From assembly GCA_013694595.1 (NCBI GenBank), contig JACDCC010000243.1, positions 1 to 32,756 on the forward strand: a stretch of 32,756 nucleotides of DNA, in the 5' to 3' direction. The notes under the pieces were generated by a model that did no database searches, had not been told where the DNA came from, and saw only the letters and a program-made list of their open reading frames with translations. Source of the stretch: Chthoniobacterales bacterium (GTDB lineage: Bacteria > Verrucomicrobiota > Verrucomicrobiia > Chthoniobacterales > UBA10450). Both the position numbers and the translations under genes were made by a program. This document shows, piece after piece, positions 1-10,407 of this stretch (the stretch's first letter is position 1; each line of letters opens with the position of its first letter).

Positions 1-497
1 TCGCGGAGCTTCGCCAGTTCGGGCGAATCGGAAGGTGTGGCAAGGAAGAGCGGCTCGCCCGATTGCCAGGCGCGTCCGATGATCCCCTCCCCTACGTCGA
101 TCGCATGGGAGCGGAGGTAGCTCTCGAGCGCACCAGGAGTGGTAGCCGCCTGCTGCAGGATGTGCGCGGGAACTTCAACTAGCGGCGGGCAGCCCTTGGA
201 GATGAACGCCGGCGCCAGCTTCATTCCCCCGCGCTCGACGACATAAAGCGCGCCGCCGTGCGCATCGAGGATCCGGGTTGCACCCTCGACGATCAGCCGG
301 TGCAGATCGGACGCGCGGATCGTCTCAGTGAAAGCCGCGCCGAGGCCATGGAGAAAATCGAAAACGAGCGTCTCCTCGACCTGGATCTCCTCGTTAGACC
401 GCTCCAGCGCGCGAATGCGCTCGGTTTGCTTGCGCCACGACCATGCCCATCCGGCGAGACACGCGACGAGTAGCCCGAGGAGAAGAATTGGCCACAT
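1..497 (-). CDS. Membrane-anchored GAF-domain regulator, N-terminal part (gene runs off the window)
   Basis: The reading frame is open from an ATG at 497 down to the window edge, giving 165 codons. Residues 1-20 are hydrophobic (MWPILLLGLLVACLAGWAWS), a likely membrane anchor. A short charged, coiled-coil-like stretch follows (about 22-45). From about residue 50 the pattern is that of a GAF sensory domain (DLHRLIVEGATRILDAHGGALYVVE, then GEGIIGRAW). The missing C-terminus is expected to carry the output domain. The gene starts 15 nt after the STAS gene on the same strand, so the pair is probably co-transcribed. GAF proteins paired with STAS antagonists usually end in a SpoIIE/PP2C phosphatase that dephosphorylates the STAS protein. 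That output is inferred and not visible here; a histidine kinase or cyclase is possible. Confidence 0.75.
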   Translation of the reverse strand, partial: MWPILLLGLLVACLAGWAWSWRKQTERIRALERSNEEIQVEETLVFDFLHGLGAAFTETIRASDLHRLIVEGATRILDAHGGALYVVERGGMKLAPAFISKGCPPLVEVPAHILQQAATTPGALESYLRSHAIDVGEGIIGRAWQSGEPLFLATPSDSPELAKLR

Positions 498-512
498 GAC
501 TGAACGGCCGGG

Positions 513-1043
513 CTACTTCGCAGTGGGCTCTTTTTGCAGGTCTTGCTTCAGGTACTCGAGAACGTCTTTGAACCGCGAAAAATTCTCGGGCGCTGCCTCG
601 CAAAGCGCCTCGTGCGCATCCAGCATCTGCTGGGCCTGCCGCTGCTTCTGCACCGAAACATCCGGGGAGACGGCGCCAGTCAAGACCTCCGCGTTTGTCG
701 GCGCGGCCGCGGCATCGGATTCGGACCCGTCGGCGTGAATACTGAAGATTTGGTCGAGACCGAGCCCCGTGAGAAGGTCGCGGCTGTGCTGGCCGCAATG
801 CACTACATGAAGATGGCCGTGCCCAAGTTCTTTCAACCGCAGCGCTACGCCCGCCATCGTGCCCATGAAAGTGGAGTCCATCATCGCGCAGTTCTCAAGG
901 TCGACGATGAATTCGCGGTAGCCGCGGTTCACCATCTCCCGGGCAAATTCCTTCAGATTTCCGCTGTTCAGGAAGGTGCCTTTGCCCTCGACCTTTACCC
1001 AGACGGCCTGGCCGTTGACTCCGACTTGTATAGAAGACTGCAC
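513..1043 (-). CDS. STAS-domain anti-sigma factor antagonist-like protein with C-terminal extension
   Basis: 176 residues from a GTG at 1043. The first ~105 residues match a STAS domain (SpoIIAA/RsbV type): FIVDLENCAMMDSTFMGTMAG contains the D-S-T site where the Ser is normally phosphorylated by an anti-sigma kinase, followed by LHVVHCG and a GLDQIFSI segment. In the family, unphosphorylated STAS proteins bind the anti-sigma factor and free a sigma factor, or act in other partner-switching circuits. Residues ~110-176 form a charged helical tail (EALCEAAPENFSRFKDVLEYL), longer than the usual ~110-residue antagonist. No anti-sigma kinase or sigma gene is visible in the window. The downstream GAF protein is the likely partner. 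A TTGACA/TATAGT promoter lies just upstream. Confidence 0.88.
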   Translation of the reverse strand: MQSSIQVGVNGQAVWVKVEGKGTFLNSGNLKEFAREMVNRGYREFIVDLENCAMMDSTFMGTMAGVALRLKELGHGHLHVVHCGQHSRDLLTGLGLDQIFSIHADGSESDAAAAPTNAEVLTGAVSPDVSVQKQRQAQQMLDAHEALCEAAPENFSRFKDVLEYLKQDLQKEPTAK

Positions 1044-1057
1044 GAAGACCTGAAAAA

Positions 1058-1085
1058 ACTATAGGGTCGCCTCTGGCAGTGTCAA
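1058..1085 (-). promoter_or_regulatory. Sigma-70-like promoter of the STAS/GAF operon
   Basis: On the minus strand a perfect -35 TTGACA (1085-1080) is followed, after 16 nt, by TATAGT (1063-1058, 5 of 6 to consensus). The GTG start of the STAS gene is 14 nt further on, leaving a short leader. The -35 lies inside a 13-bp sequence repeated at the promoter of the next gene upstream (1768-1780). Confidence 0.65.
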
Positions 1086-1181
1086 TGCGACCCACCCTCG
1101 GCTGCAGAGGTGAAATGGCTTCGAAAAGAGATCATCGGCGTCCCTGAAAAGATCGGATATCGCGCAACCGGTGCGCCCCTT

Positions 1182-1739
1182 TCACTTCCAAAGGAACGAT
1201 TTGTCTTCCGCGACGATGCGGCCGTTCTCGATCAACAAACAGCGCCAGGCGGTGACGCGGCCATCGGTGTGGAAATCATCGCCAATGATTCCGAATTCCG
1301 TCCGATAGCTCCCTTTCACGTTCTGATAGCTGACCTCGCGGGCCTGCGTCTCCGCGCGGAGGTTCTGCTGCCGATACTCGAGCCGGACGGTGATGTTCGC
1401 CGGTCGCTTCGCGCGCCAGAAGAAGTCAAAATAATGACCGAGCCGCTGGCGAAAATCGAGCGCGGTGACCGCACCGTGGAACCGGTAGGAGGCTTCAAAT
1501 CCGAGCGACGGGTCGCGCACGACTCCGCCGGTCAGCCCCCGTCCCCGCCGCGGACCGGGAACGTCTCCGAGGAAGGTGAGCTTCGTCTTGCGGAACTCAA
1601 AAGCCGGATCGAGCGCCATCGGAAGCGGAGTCACTTCCGAGAGCTGGCGGTACGGGTCGGGTTGTTGCGGCTTGCCGATCGGATGCGCGGTGACGGCCGT
1701 GAACAACAGAAGCGTGATGATTCCCGCGCAGAACTTCAT
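1182..1739 (-). CDS. Secreted protein of unknown function (185 aa)
   Basis: I do not recognise a family. The N-terminus is a clear Sec signal peptide (MKFCAGIITLLLFTAVTA, cleavage expected before HP). The rest is soluble, rich in beta-type alternation, and contains several 'attribute' phrases such as LTFLGDVPGPRRGRGLTGGVVRDP and ITVRLEYRQQNL. An export role in the periplasm or outside is likely. It has its own promoter-like sequence immediately upstream, with the -10 box 6 nt from the ATG, and ends 138 nt before the STAS gene. A link to the STAS/GAF signalling pair is suggested only by position and by the shared 13-bp promoter repeat. Confidence 0.75.
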   Translation of the reverse strand: MKFCAGIITLLLFTAVTAHPIGKPQQPDPYRQLSEVTPLPMALDPAFEFRKTKLTFLGDVPGPRRGRGLTGGVVRDPSLGFEASYRFHGAVTALDFRQRLGHYFDFFWRAKRPANITVRLEYRQQNLRAETQAREVSYQNVKGSYRTEFGIIGDDFHTDGRVTAWRCLLIENGRIVAEDKSFLWK

Positions 1740-1745
1740 CGCGCT

Positions 1746-1774
1746 ATCAAACCGGTTCCGCGGGGGCGTGTCAA
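1746..1774 (-). promoter_or_regulatory. Promoter of the secreted protein; candidate leaderless start
   Basis: Minus strand TTGACA (1774-1769), 17-nt spacer, TTTGAT (1751-1746; 4 of 6 to TATAAT), then 6 nt and the ATG at 1739. A normal start site about 7 nt after the -10 box would fall on the ATG itself. The -35 sits in the 13-mer shared with the STAS promoter. Confidence 0.5.
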
Positions 1775-1839
1775 TGCGACGCAGTTCGCCGCTCTAGCGT
1801 GGTAGTGTTCGCGCATTGTCAGCCTGGACGGCAGATTCG

Positions 1840-1891
1840 CCCTCACCTCAATCCTCTCCCTCAAGGGAGGACGCGCAGCGCCAGGTGAGGG
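1840..1891. repeat. Intergenic nested palindrome (REP-like)
   Basis: Outer arms CCCTCACCT (1840-1848) and AGGTGAGGG (1883-1891) are perfect reverse complements. Inside them CTCCCT (1856-1861) and AGGGAG (1864-1869) form a second hairpin with a 2-nt loop. It lies between divergently transcribed genes. The CCTCACCT..CTCTCCCT wording resembles intergenic repeats found in many copies in GC-rich genomes. Only one copy is seen in this window, so repeat status is inferred. Confidence 0.5.
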
Positions 1892-2012
1892 GCAACTCAC
1901 AATCAACAAACACTTCCCTCTAGCGTCCGGCATGACGGACCAGCGGCTAACCCGCGGCCGGCTTCGCCTACGAGCTGGTTTCACTCCAGGCGTTCCGCGG
2001 TTAACTAGTGGC

Positions 2013-4744
2013 GTGATTCAGGTTCGCTACGACCGCGGCGTTTATCTGCCGGAGCATGATCTCTGGCTGGACGCGTGGGACGCGAAGCCGCTTGCGTTTG
2101 TCTCGCATGCGCACAGCGATCACATCGCGCCGCATGCCGAGATCATTCTTTCCGAACGCACCGCGCGTTTGATGCAGGCGCGAATCCCGGGCGAACGGAC
2201 GGAGCACGTGCTGCCGTTCGGCGAGACGAAGACGGTGCGCGGTCTTGAGATCACGCTGCTCCCGGCGGGCCACATCTTCGGCTCCGCGCAATTTTTTCTC
2301 CAAACTAAGCGCGGTTCGCTGCTCTACACCGGCGACTTCAAACTGCGGCCGGGACGTTCCGCCGAGCCGACGGAGTGGCGAAACGCAGAGACGTTGATCA
2401 TGGAAACGACCTACGGTCTGCCGCGTTACCGTCTGCCACCCACGAACGACGTGATCGCGCAGATCGTCGCTTTCTGCCGCGACGCGCTGGAAGAGAAGGC
2501 GGTACCGGTGCTCCTCGGGTACTCGTTAGGTAAAGCACAGGAGATTCTCTGCGCGCTCGCAGGCGCGGGACTGAGGCCGATGCTGCATGGGTCGGTCTTT
2601 CGCATGACGCGCATCTACGAGCAGTTCGGCCAATCGTTTTGCGACTACGAGCGCTACAACGACAAAGCTCTCGACGGGAAGGTGCTGATCTGCCCGCCGA
2701 GCGCGAACCGGTCACGGATGCTGGAGAAAATCCCGCGTAAACGCGTTGCGATGATCAGCGGCTGGGCGGTGGATCCGAACGCGAAATATCGCTACCAGGT
2801 GGACGCAGCTTTCCCGCTCTCCGATCACGCGGATTACACCGATCTGCTGCGTTACGTGGAGCTGGTGCAACCGGCGCGCGTGCTGACGTTGCACGGTTTC
2901 GCCGCCGAATTCGCACGCGATCTGCGCGAGCGCGGGATCGAAGCGTGGGCGCTGAGCGAACAGAATCAGCTGGAGCTGATGCTGCCGAAGATCCGGAGGG
3001 AGGCGCTTCCGCGCATCGATGGACATGCAGAAGCATGTCCCCCCGCCGCGCCGTCGGAGTTCGCCGGTTTCGCCGAGACAGGCGAAGCGATCGCCGCGAC
3101 GCCAGCGAAGCTCGAGAAGGTTCGCATTCTCTCGGAGTATCTCCGCTCGCTCGCGCCCGAGCAGCTGCCAATCGCGACGCGCTATCTGACGGGGAAGGCG
3201 TTCGCTCAAAGCGATCCGCGTCCGCTGCAGGTCGGGTGGGCGGTGATTTTCCGCGCCCTGCTCGCGGCGACGAAGATTCACGATTCGGAATTGCACCGCA
3301 TTGCCGGCAGCCACGGAGACGCCGGCAAGACCGCGCTCGAAGCGCTTGAGGGGCGCACGAACCCGGAGCCGTTCACGCTTCTGGAATCCAAACAGCTCTT
3401 CGACGATCTGCACAAGGCACGCGGACCGCTTGCGAAAGCCGAGCTGCTGCAGGCGCGGCTGGCGAAACTCTCCCCGCGCGAAGGGCAATACGTCGTAAAG
3501 ATTCTGACCAGCGATTTGCGGATCGGCCTGCGCGAAGGCCTGGTGGAAGAGGCGATCGCCACGGCCTTCGAGGCACCCATCGATGACGTCAAAGAAGCCA
3601 ACATGCTGCTTGGCGATCTCGGGGAGGCAGCGGCGCTCGCCTCCGGCGGGCAATTGCGGTCCGCTGAGCTGTCCCTCTTCCGCCCGATCAAATGCATGCT
3701 GGCGAGCCCCGAACCGACTGCGGAAGCGATCTGGGCGCGCTTCGCGGACAATGCCGCGAAGACGCAGACGATCTTCGTGGAGGACAAGTTCGACGGCATC
3801 CGCGCCCAACTACACCGCGGCATCGATCGAGTGGAAATTTTCTCACGCGACCTGCGCCGCATGACTGATCAGTTCGGTGAGCTCGCAGAGCGGGCGAGAT
3901 CGTTCGAAGCTGAGGTGATCCTCGACGGTGAGATCATGGCATTCGAAAACGGCCGTAAGCTCACGTTTTTCGATCTGCAGAAACGCCTCGGGCGGAAAAG
4001 CGAAGGGAGCGATTTGTTTGCCGCGGCGTCGGCTGACGTGCCGGTGGTATTCGTCGCGTTCGATCTTGTTTGGGTGAACGGACGGTCGTTATTGAAGGCG
4101 CCGCTGTCCGAGCGGCGCGAGCTTTTGCGCGAACTAGCGCTGCCACCGCAGTTCCAAGTCTCGGAAGTATCGCCCGCTCATTCGCCGGAGGAGATCGAGC
4201 AGGCCTTTCAAGCGGCGCGCCTCCGGTTGAACGAAGGCCTGATGGTGAAGGATCCGGCGAGCTTCTACACGCCCGGCCGGCGCGGGATGTTCTGGTTCAA
4301 ACTAAAGAAGGAGCTCGCCACACTCGACGTCGTGGTGGTGGCCGCCGAGCTCGGTCACGGCAAACGGAACCACGTGCTGAGCGATTACACGTTTGCGGTG
4401 CGCGACGATACGACGGGACAGTTGCTCACCATCGGGAAAGCCTACAGCGGCCTCACCGATGTCGAGATCGCGGAGCTGACCGAGCACTTCAAGCAGAACA
4501 CGCTCGCTGAACATGGCCGCTACCGGCGAGTGAAGCCGGACGTGGTGCTCGAGATCGCGTTCGACTCGATCCAGCCGAGCACGCGGCACGAGAGCGGCCT
4601 CGCGCTGCGCTTCCCACGGATCAAAGCAATCCGTCGCGACAAAGCGGTCGAGGCGATTGATACCGTCTCCTACGCGCGGCGGCTCGCAGAAGAGAGGATC
4701 GGACCTCCGCCGGCCGCGGCGAAAACACGGGCGCGTTCGTCTCG

Positions 4745-4748
<4 letters not shown>
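2013..4748 (+). CDS. Metallo-beta-lactamase exonuclease fused to ATP-dependent DNA ligase
   Basis: Two enzymes in one chain of about 911 residues. The N-terminal ~345 residues are a metallo-beta-lactamase nuclease of the ligase-associated/Cft2-like type: the zinc motif HAHSDH starts at 2112-2123 (preceded by SH at 2103-2108), with TGDF, ETTYG and SDHAD motifs further on. The C-terminal part is an ATP-dependent DNA ligase: an alpha-helical DNA-binding domain, then the nucleotidyl-transfer motif EDKFDGIRAQ with the adenylated Lys encoded at 3786-3788, DGEIMAF, EGLMVKDP and WFKLKKE, and an OB-fold tail. The nuclease presumably trims ends that the ligase seals. In other bacteria these are adjacent separate genes, often with an Lhr-like helicase and a phosphoesterase, neither of which is here. 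The GTG at 2013 is preferred because similarity starts at IQVRYDRG; an in-frame ATG at 1932 would add 27 low-complexity residues. Confidence 0.93.
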
Positions 4749-6781
<2,033 letters not shown>

Positions 6782-6859
6782 CGTGGAGTTAGACCGACAC
6801 GGTCGCTCCTTATTCGAAACTAACCAGCGCCGGGGCTGCATAGCCGCCGATCTCTACGG

Positions 6860-7081
6860 CTACGGCCCGGCAGAGGGTGTCGGCGTCGCCGGAGCCGGCG
6901 AAGAGGCGGGAGCGGGTGCAATCGTGACCGTTTCGATGCTGGCCTGGCGCGCTCGTTGGTTGTTCGCGTAGATCGACAACAGCGCCATCCCGAGCAGGAT
7001 CAGCCCCATCAGAAGCAACCCGCTCCGCGGCGCGCGCGACGAGGGCGGCGAGCTCTGCGAAGAATCCTCCGGTCGATGCAC
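6860..7081 (-). CDS. Small single-span membrane protein with Pro/Ala-rich tail
   Basis: 73 residues from a GTG at 7081. Residues 1-19 are polar and Ser/Pro-rich, 20-41 form one transmembrane segment (SGLLLMGLILLGMALLSIYA), and the tail is Ala/Pro-rich (APAPASSPAPATPTPSAGP). I recognise no family. It sits in the gap between plsC (53 nt upstream) and the DUF6600-like gene (78 nt downstream), all on the same strand, and its Pro/Ala tail echoes that of the larger neighbour. A GATAGT hexamer lies exactly 6 nt before the GTG, a possible own promoter. Coding status rests on the ORF, the clean membrane segment and its fit in the gene run. Confidence 0.6.
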   Translation of the reverse strand: MHRPEDSSQSSPPSSRAPRSGLLLMGLILLGMALLSIYANNQRARQASIETVTIAPAPASSPAPATPTPSAGP

Positions 7082-7134
7082 AAGCGCACTATCTGCGGTC
7101 GAACCGCAGGCGCAACCACCGACCCCGCGCGCTG

Positions 7135-7749
7135 CTACTCCAGCCGCAGCGCGGCGATTGCTTCCATCACCCGCTCGCTGAGTCGCTGGTAGACTTCTTT
7201 GCTCCGCGGCTGCAGGTCGGCCTCGGTGAAGTGCAAAGCCTCGCCCACGACGATCGTAATGCGGCTGAGCCGGAAGCTTCCCCCGCCACGTGGCAACGCT
7301 TCATGCGCGCCGAAGATGCGCATCGGTACGACAGGCGCGAGCGTCTTCGCAATGACAAAGCCGAGACCGGGGAGCGCCGGCTGCAGCGCGCCATCGAGAG
7401 TTCGTGCTCCTTCTGGAAAGACGACGGTCGCGTGCCCCGCTTTCAAGAGCCGGAGCAAGGCCTTGAGCGCACTGCGGTCGTTCCCTTCCTGGTCAACGGG
7501 AATAACGTTCAGCCGCGGCAACCACCAGCCAAGCAGCGGCTCGTCGAGCAGTGTGTCGCGGGCCAAAAAGTGCACGGCGCGTCCACTGGCAACTGCCGCG
7601 AGCGGCGGATCGAGATAGCTCTGGTGGTTCATCGCCAGGATCAACGCGCCCTCCCGCGGAACGCGCTCGCGGTGAACGACCCGGAAGCGAAAGAGCAGCT
7701 TGCCGACAAGCCAGGCGAGGAAATATCCGGCCCAGTACCAAAGGTTCAT
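7135..7749 (-). CDS. plsC: 1-acyl-sn-glycerol-3-phosphate acyltransferase family protein
   Basis: 204 residues, typical for a short PlsC. It transfers an acyl chain to lysophosphatidic acid at the inner membrane to make phosphatidic acid, the precursor of membrane phospholipids. An N-terminal hydrophobic segment (about 4-22) anchors it. The catalytic HX4D motif is NHQSYLDP (His42, Asp47), and the substrate-binding motif appears as FPEGARTLDG near residue 112. The gene begins 6 nt after the cmk stop, so translation is probably coupled. The order aroA-cmk-plsC is a common bacterial arrangement. Related acyltransferases with other acceptors have the same motifs, so the substrate is assigned from family membership. 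Confidence 0.88.
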   Translation of the reverse strand: MNLWYWAGYFLAWLVGKLLFRFRVVHRERVPREGALILAMNHQSYLDPPLAAVASGRAVHFLARDTLLDEPLLGWWLPRLNVIPVDQEGNDRSALKALLRLLKAGHATVVFPEGARTLDGALQPALPGLGFVIAKTLAPVVPMRIFGAHEALPRGGGSFRLSRITIVVGEALHFTEADLQPRSKEVYQRLSERVMEAIAALRLE

Positions 7750-7755
7750 TGATCG

Positions 7756-8427
7756 TTAGACCCGTGGCGGTGGCGCTTCCCAGCCTTGCACGCGCAGACG
7801 TTCCACGATCTGGCCGACCACCCCTTCGATGCTGAGCTGTGAGCTGTCGATCACGTGCGCATCTTCGGCAATCATCAGCGGTGCTGTCTTGCGGGAGGAG
7901 TCCGCCTGGTCGCGCATTGCGATCTGATCGGCGTGACCTTGTGCCGCCCGGCGCTTCGCGCGGACTTCCGGGGAGGCGTCGATGTAAAATTTGTACGGCG
8001 TCTCCGGGAACACCACTGAACCGATATCGCGGCCTTCCATCACGACATCGTGGCTGCTCGCGTAGGAACGCATTTGCGCGCCAAGCAATTCGCGCACGCG
8101 CGGAACACTGCTGACCGGCGACACGGCCTCATTCACCCGGACGTCCCGCAGGTGACTGGCGGGATCGACACCATCGATCTGAATGCGCGACTCGCCTCCC
8201 TCCAAATCGCATTCGATCCGTGCCGTTTCGACCAGCCGCGTGACCGCAGCGGCATCGTGGAAGTCGGTTCCGCGATCGAGGACAAACCACGCGATCGCGC
8301 GGTACATCGCGCCGGAGTTTACGTAAACAAATCCAAGTTTCCGCGCCAGCTCGCGCGCGACACTGCTTTTGCCCGAGGCCGCCGGCCCATCGATCGCAAC
8401 GACGCGCTGCGCAGCAGGTGCCATCAT
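7756..8427 (-). CDS. cmk: Cytidylate kinase
   Basis: 223 residues, the usual length. It phosphorylates CMP and dCMP with ATP in pyrimidine nucleotide salvage and in recycling CMP from lipid and RNA turnover. The P-loop is GPAASGKSS (residues ~14-22). The CMP-binding region contains VNSGAMYRAIAWF, and EGRDIGSVVFPETPYKFYIDAS is the characteristic Cmk signature, followed by RAKRRAAQ. Two adjacent ATG codons (8427 and 8424) could start it. It lies 45 nt downstream of aroA and 6 nt upstream of plsC, as in many genomes. The rpsA gene (ribosomal protein S1) that often follows this pair is absent; a small membrane protein comes after plsC instead. Confidence 0.95.
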   Translation of the reverse strand: MMAPAAQRVVAIDGPAASGKSSVARELARKLGFVYVNSGAMYRAIAWFVLDRGTDFHDAAAVTRLVETARIECDLEGGESRIQIDGVDPASHLRDVRVNEAVSPVSSVPRVRELLGAQMRSYASSHDVVMEGRDIGSVVFPETPYKFYIDASPEVRAKRRAAQGHADQIAMRDQADSSRKTAPLMIAEDAHVIDSSQLSIEGVVGQIVERLRVQGWEAPPPRV

Positions 8428-8472
8428 CGCAACAACCCGCCCGCGCGATGCTCGAGGCGCCAGATCCGCATG

Positions 8473-9822
8473 TTACTCGTCGTCCCGCGACGGTGCGAGA
8501 GAGCTAATCACCGGCGTCGTCATCCGCGCCCGCTTCGGGTTCATGATCTCATCGAGCGCCTTGGCGAAGCCGGGATACGACTCCTGCACGCATTGCGCAT
8601 CCTGCACCACGGTCTCGCCGTCGGCGAACAATCCGGCGACCGCGAAAGCCATCGCGATCCGGTGATCACCGAAGCTCGCCACCCGCGCACCGCGCAGAGA
8701 GCCACGCCCGTGAATTTCGAGCCCGTCATTGAGCTCCAAAACTTGAGCGCCCATCGCGCGCAGATTGTGCGCGATCGCAGCGATGCGATCCGTCTCCTTG
8801 ACGCGCAGTTCTTCCGCGTGCCGAATTGTAGTGGTGCCGCTCGCGAGCGCGCCGGCCACGGCGAGGATCGGTAACTCGTCGATCACCTGCGGGATCTCCT
8901 TGCCCTGGATGATCGTGCCTTTCAGAGAGGCGCCGGTGATCTCCACCGTCCCGCGGGGCTCGATCTGGTCTACATCTTCGACGGCTTCGCGCACCTGCGC
9001 GCCCATGCGAATCAAAACGCCGAGCAACGTGGTGCGCGTATCGTTCAGCCCACTGTCGCGAACGAGGAGGTGCCCTCCCGGTTGGGCCGCAGCTGCCACG
9101 AGCCAGAAGGCGGCGGAAGAGATGTCTCCCGGGATGGTGAAATCGCGCGATTCAGGTGTTTGATCGCCGAAAATGCTGAGCCCGCCGTCTTCCTCTTTGA
9201 CGGTGCGGACGAGGAAGTAGTTGAGCATCAGCTCCGTGTGATTCCGGGTGATGGAAGGCTCGTTCACCGTCGTCTTCCCTTTGGCTAAGAGACCCGCGAG
9301 CAGCACCGCACTTTTCACCTGCGCGCTGGCGATGGGTGAATCGTACTCGATGCCGCGCAAGTTGGTGCCGGTAATGCGCAACGGCGCGCTGTCGTTCGGC
9401 CCTTCCGCGACAATGTTCGCCCCCATCTGCCGGAGAGGAGTCATCACACGTTCCATCGGACGCTTTGAAAGTGCGGCCGAGCCGACCAGCCGGCTGTCGA
9501 ATGATTGCCCGGCGAGCAAGCCGGCCAGCAACCGCATCGTCGTGCCCGAGTTTCCACAATCGATATCGCCGGGTGGCGGTGTCAGGAGCCGCCGTTTTCC
9601 GTGCACGATCAGCATCTCGGGCTCGGGTTGCTCGATTCTGATGCCGAGCGCGCGCAAGGCGCCGACGGTGCGCATGCAATCCTCGCTCGGGAGAAAGCCA
9701 CGCAAGACGCAGACGCCGTTGGAAAGCGCGGCGATGATGACGGCGCGGTGGGAAATGCTCTTGTCGCCCGGCACCGTCATCTCCGCTTCGATCCTTGGTG
9801 CTCGTTTGACGCGAAATTCCAT
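8473..9822 (-). CDS. aroA: 3-phosphoshikimate 1-carboxyvinyltransferase (EPSP synthase)
   Basis: 449 residues. It condenses shikimate-3-phosphate with phosphoenolpyruvate, the sixth step of the shikimate pathway to aromatic amino acids. Visible motifs are PGDKSISHR (residues 18-26), DCGNSGTTMRLLAG (88-101), RPMERVMTPLRQMGA (121-135), SAQVK (166-170), RNHTE (193-197), NDTR (260-263) and KETDR near the C-terminal third. The set GDKS, SAQxK, RxHxE and NxTR is the one described for class II EPSP synthases. The Gly of GNSGTT is kept, where the glyphosate-insensitive CP4 enzyme has Ala, so insensitivity is not implied. The tail (NPKRARMTTPVISSLAPSRDDE) is a short polar extension. It probably heads the aroA-cmk-plsC run, with a small ORF ending 4 nt upstream. 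Confidence 0.96.
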   Translation of the reverse strand: MEFRVKRAPRIEAEMTVPGDKSISHRAVIIAALSNGVCVLRGFLPSEDCMRTVGALRALGIRIEQPEPEMLIVHGKRRLLTPPPGDIDCGNSGTTMRLLAGLLAGQSFDSRLVGSAALSKRPMERVMTPLRQMGANIVAEGPNDSAPLRITGTNLRGIEYDSPIASAQVKSAVLLAGLLAKGKTTVNEPSITRNHTELMLNYFLVRTVKEEDGGLSIFGDQTPESRDFTIPGDISSAAFWLVAAAAQPGGHLLVRDSGLNDTRTTLLGVLIRMGAQVREAVEDVDQIEPRGTVEITGASLKGTIIQGKEIPQVIDELPILAVAGALASGTTTIRHAEELRVKETDRIAAIAHNLRAMGAQVLELNDGLEIHGRGSLRGARVASFGDHRIAMAFAVAGLFADGETVVQDAQCVQESYPGFAKALDEIMNPKRARMTTPVISSLAPSRDDE

Positions 9823-9826
9823 GTGA

Positions 9827-9955
9827 CTAGTGAGTTCGTTTAAGCGGCGCTAACCGCGCGCGCCAAAACGTACCCCGGCCGGGCGCGACCAGCAGCATGC
9901 GATAAGGCGCGGAGTTGTCCAGCACGCGCGCGTTCTGCGGGAGATCGCAGCTCAC
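9827..9955 (-). CDS. Small ORF or gene remnant just upstream of aroA (42 aa)
   Basis: From a GTG at 9955 to a TAG at 9829-9827, ending 4 nt before the aroA ATG. The translation begins MSCDLPQNARVLDNSAPYR and continues with MLLVAPGRGTFWRARLAPLK. Codons through about position 34 favour G/C in the third position like the neighbouring genes, and the composition looks protein-like rather than random. An in-frame TGA lies 5 codons upstream of the GTG. It may be a true small protein translationally coupled to aroA, a leader ORF, or the C-terminal remnant of a decayed gene. I recognise no family. Confidence 0.35.
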   Translation of the reverse strand: MSCDLPQNARVLDNSAPYRMLLVAPGRGTFWRARLAPLKRTH

Positions 9956-9991
9956 CGTCGGCTGAGATCACTGTCCGCGGCGAGAATTCGG

Positions 9992-10381
9992 CTACGGGAC
10001 GAGGAAGATCTTCCCGGTATACGGATCCTTGACCTCGGTGCCTGGCGCGTAGCCGCGCACGTCCGTCATCTTGTCAGGCGAGTACGGGCTGTGGACGAAG
10101 CCTGGTTTGCCGGGAACAGGGATGCCGTATTGATAATCCGCCTTCGGCGCAGCTGCGGGCGAAGCCGCGACCGCTACGCTCTCTTGCGGCGGTTCCACCG
10201 GCGTCATGGGGGGGGCGGGTTGAATTTCCGACGGGAATGGCTGTGGCTGGACCGGATACTGCGCAGTTGCTTGCGAGGGGTACTTCGTCACCGGCCGCGT
10301 CGTCCGGCGCGCGGGCGGTTCGTCGATCTCACACGACGTGAAGACGAAGAGAAGAAAGGCGAGCGACAGGGAAAATTTCAT
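9992..10381 (-). CDS. Small probable lipoprotein, Pro-rich
   Basis: 129 residues. The N-terminus is a lipoprotein-like signal (MKFSLSLAFLLFVFTSCEID), with Cys17 as the probable lipid site; Phe at -3 is not ideal. The middle is Pro/Gln/Ala-rich and disordered. The C-terminal ~45 residues look conserved and folded: GIPVPGKPGFVHSPYSPDK, then VRGYAPGTEVKDPYTGKIF. This ending resembles short verrucomicrobial hypothetical proteins known to me only as uncharacterised. It is probably anchored to the inner or outer membrane. A promoter-like pair lies 27-55 nt upstream. It is 169 nt upstream of aroA on the same strand, with the small ORF between them. Confidence 0.78.
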   Translation of the reverse strand: MKFSLSLAFLLFVFTSCEIDEPPARRTTRPVTKYPSQATAQYPVQPQPFPSEIQPAPPMTPVEPPQESVAVAASPAAAPKADYQYGIPVPGKPGFVHSPYSPDKMTDVRGYAPGTEVKDPYTGKIFLVP

Positions 10382-10407
10382 AGGTGGATTGTGACGAAGG
10401 TGCGTCC

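Noticed and set aside
2712-3809. Minus-strand ORF of 365 codons inside the nuclease-ligase gene
   Set aside because: Antisense to a gene with intact catalytic motifs; composition is Arg/Gln/Leu-rich with no recognisable domain.
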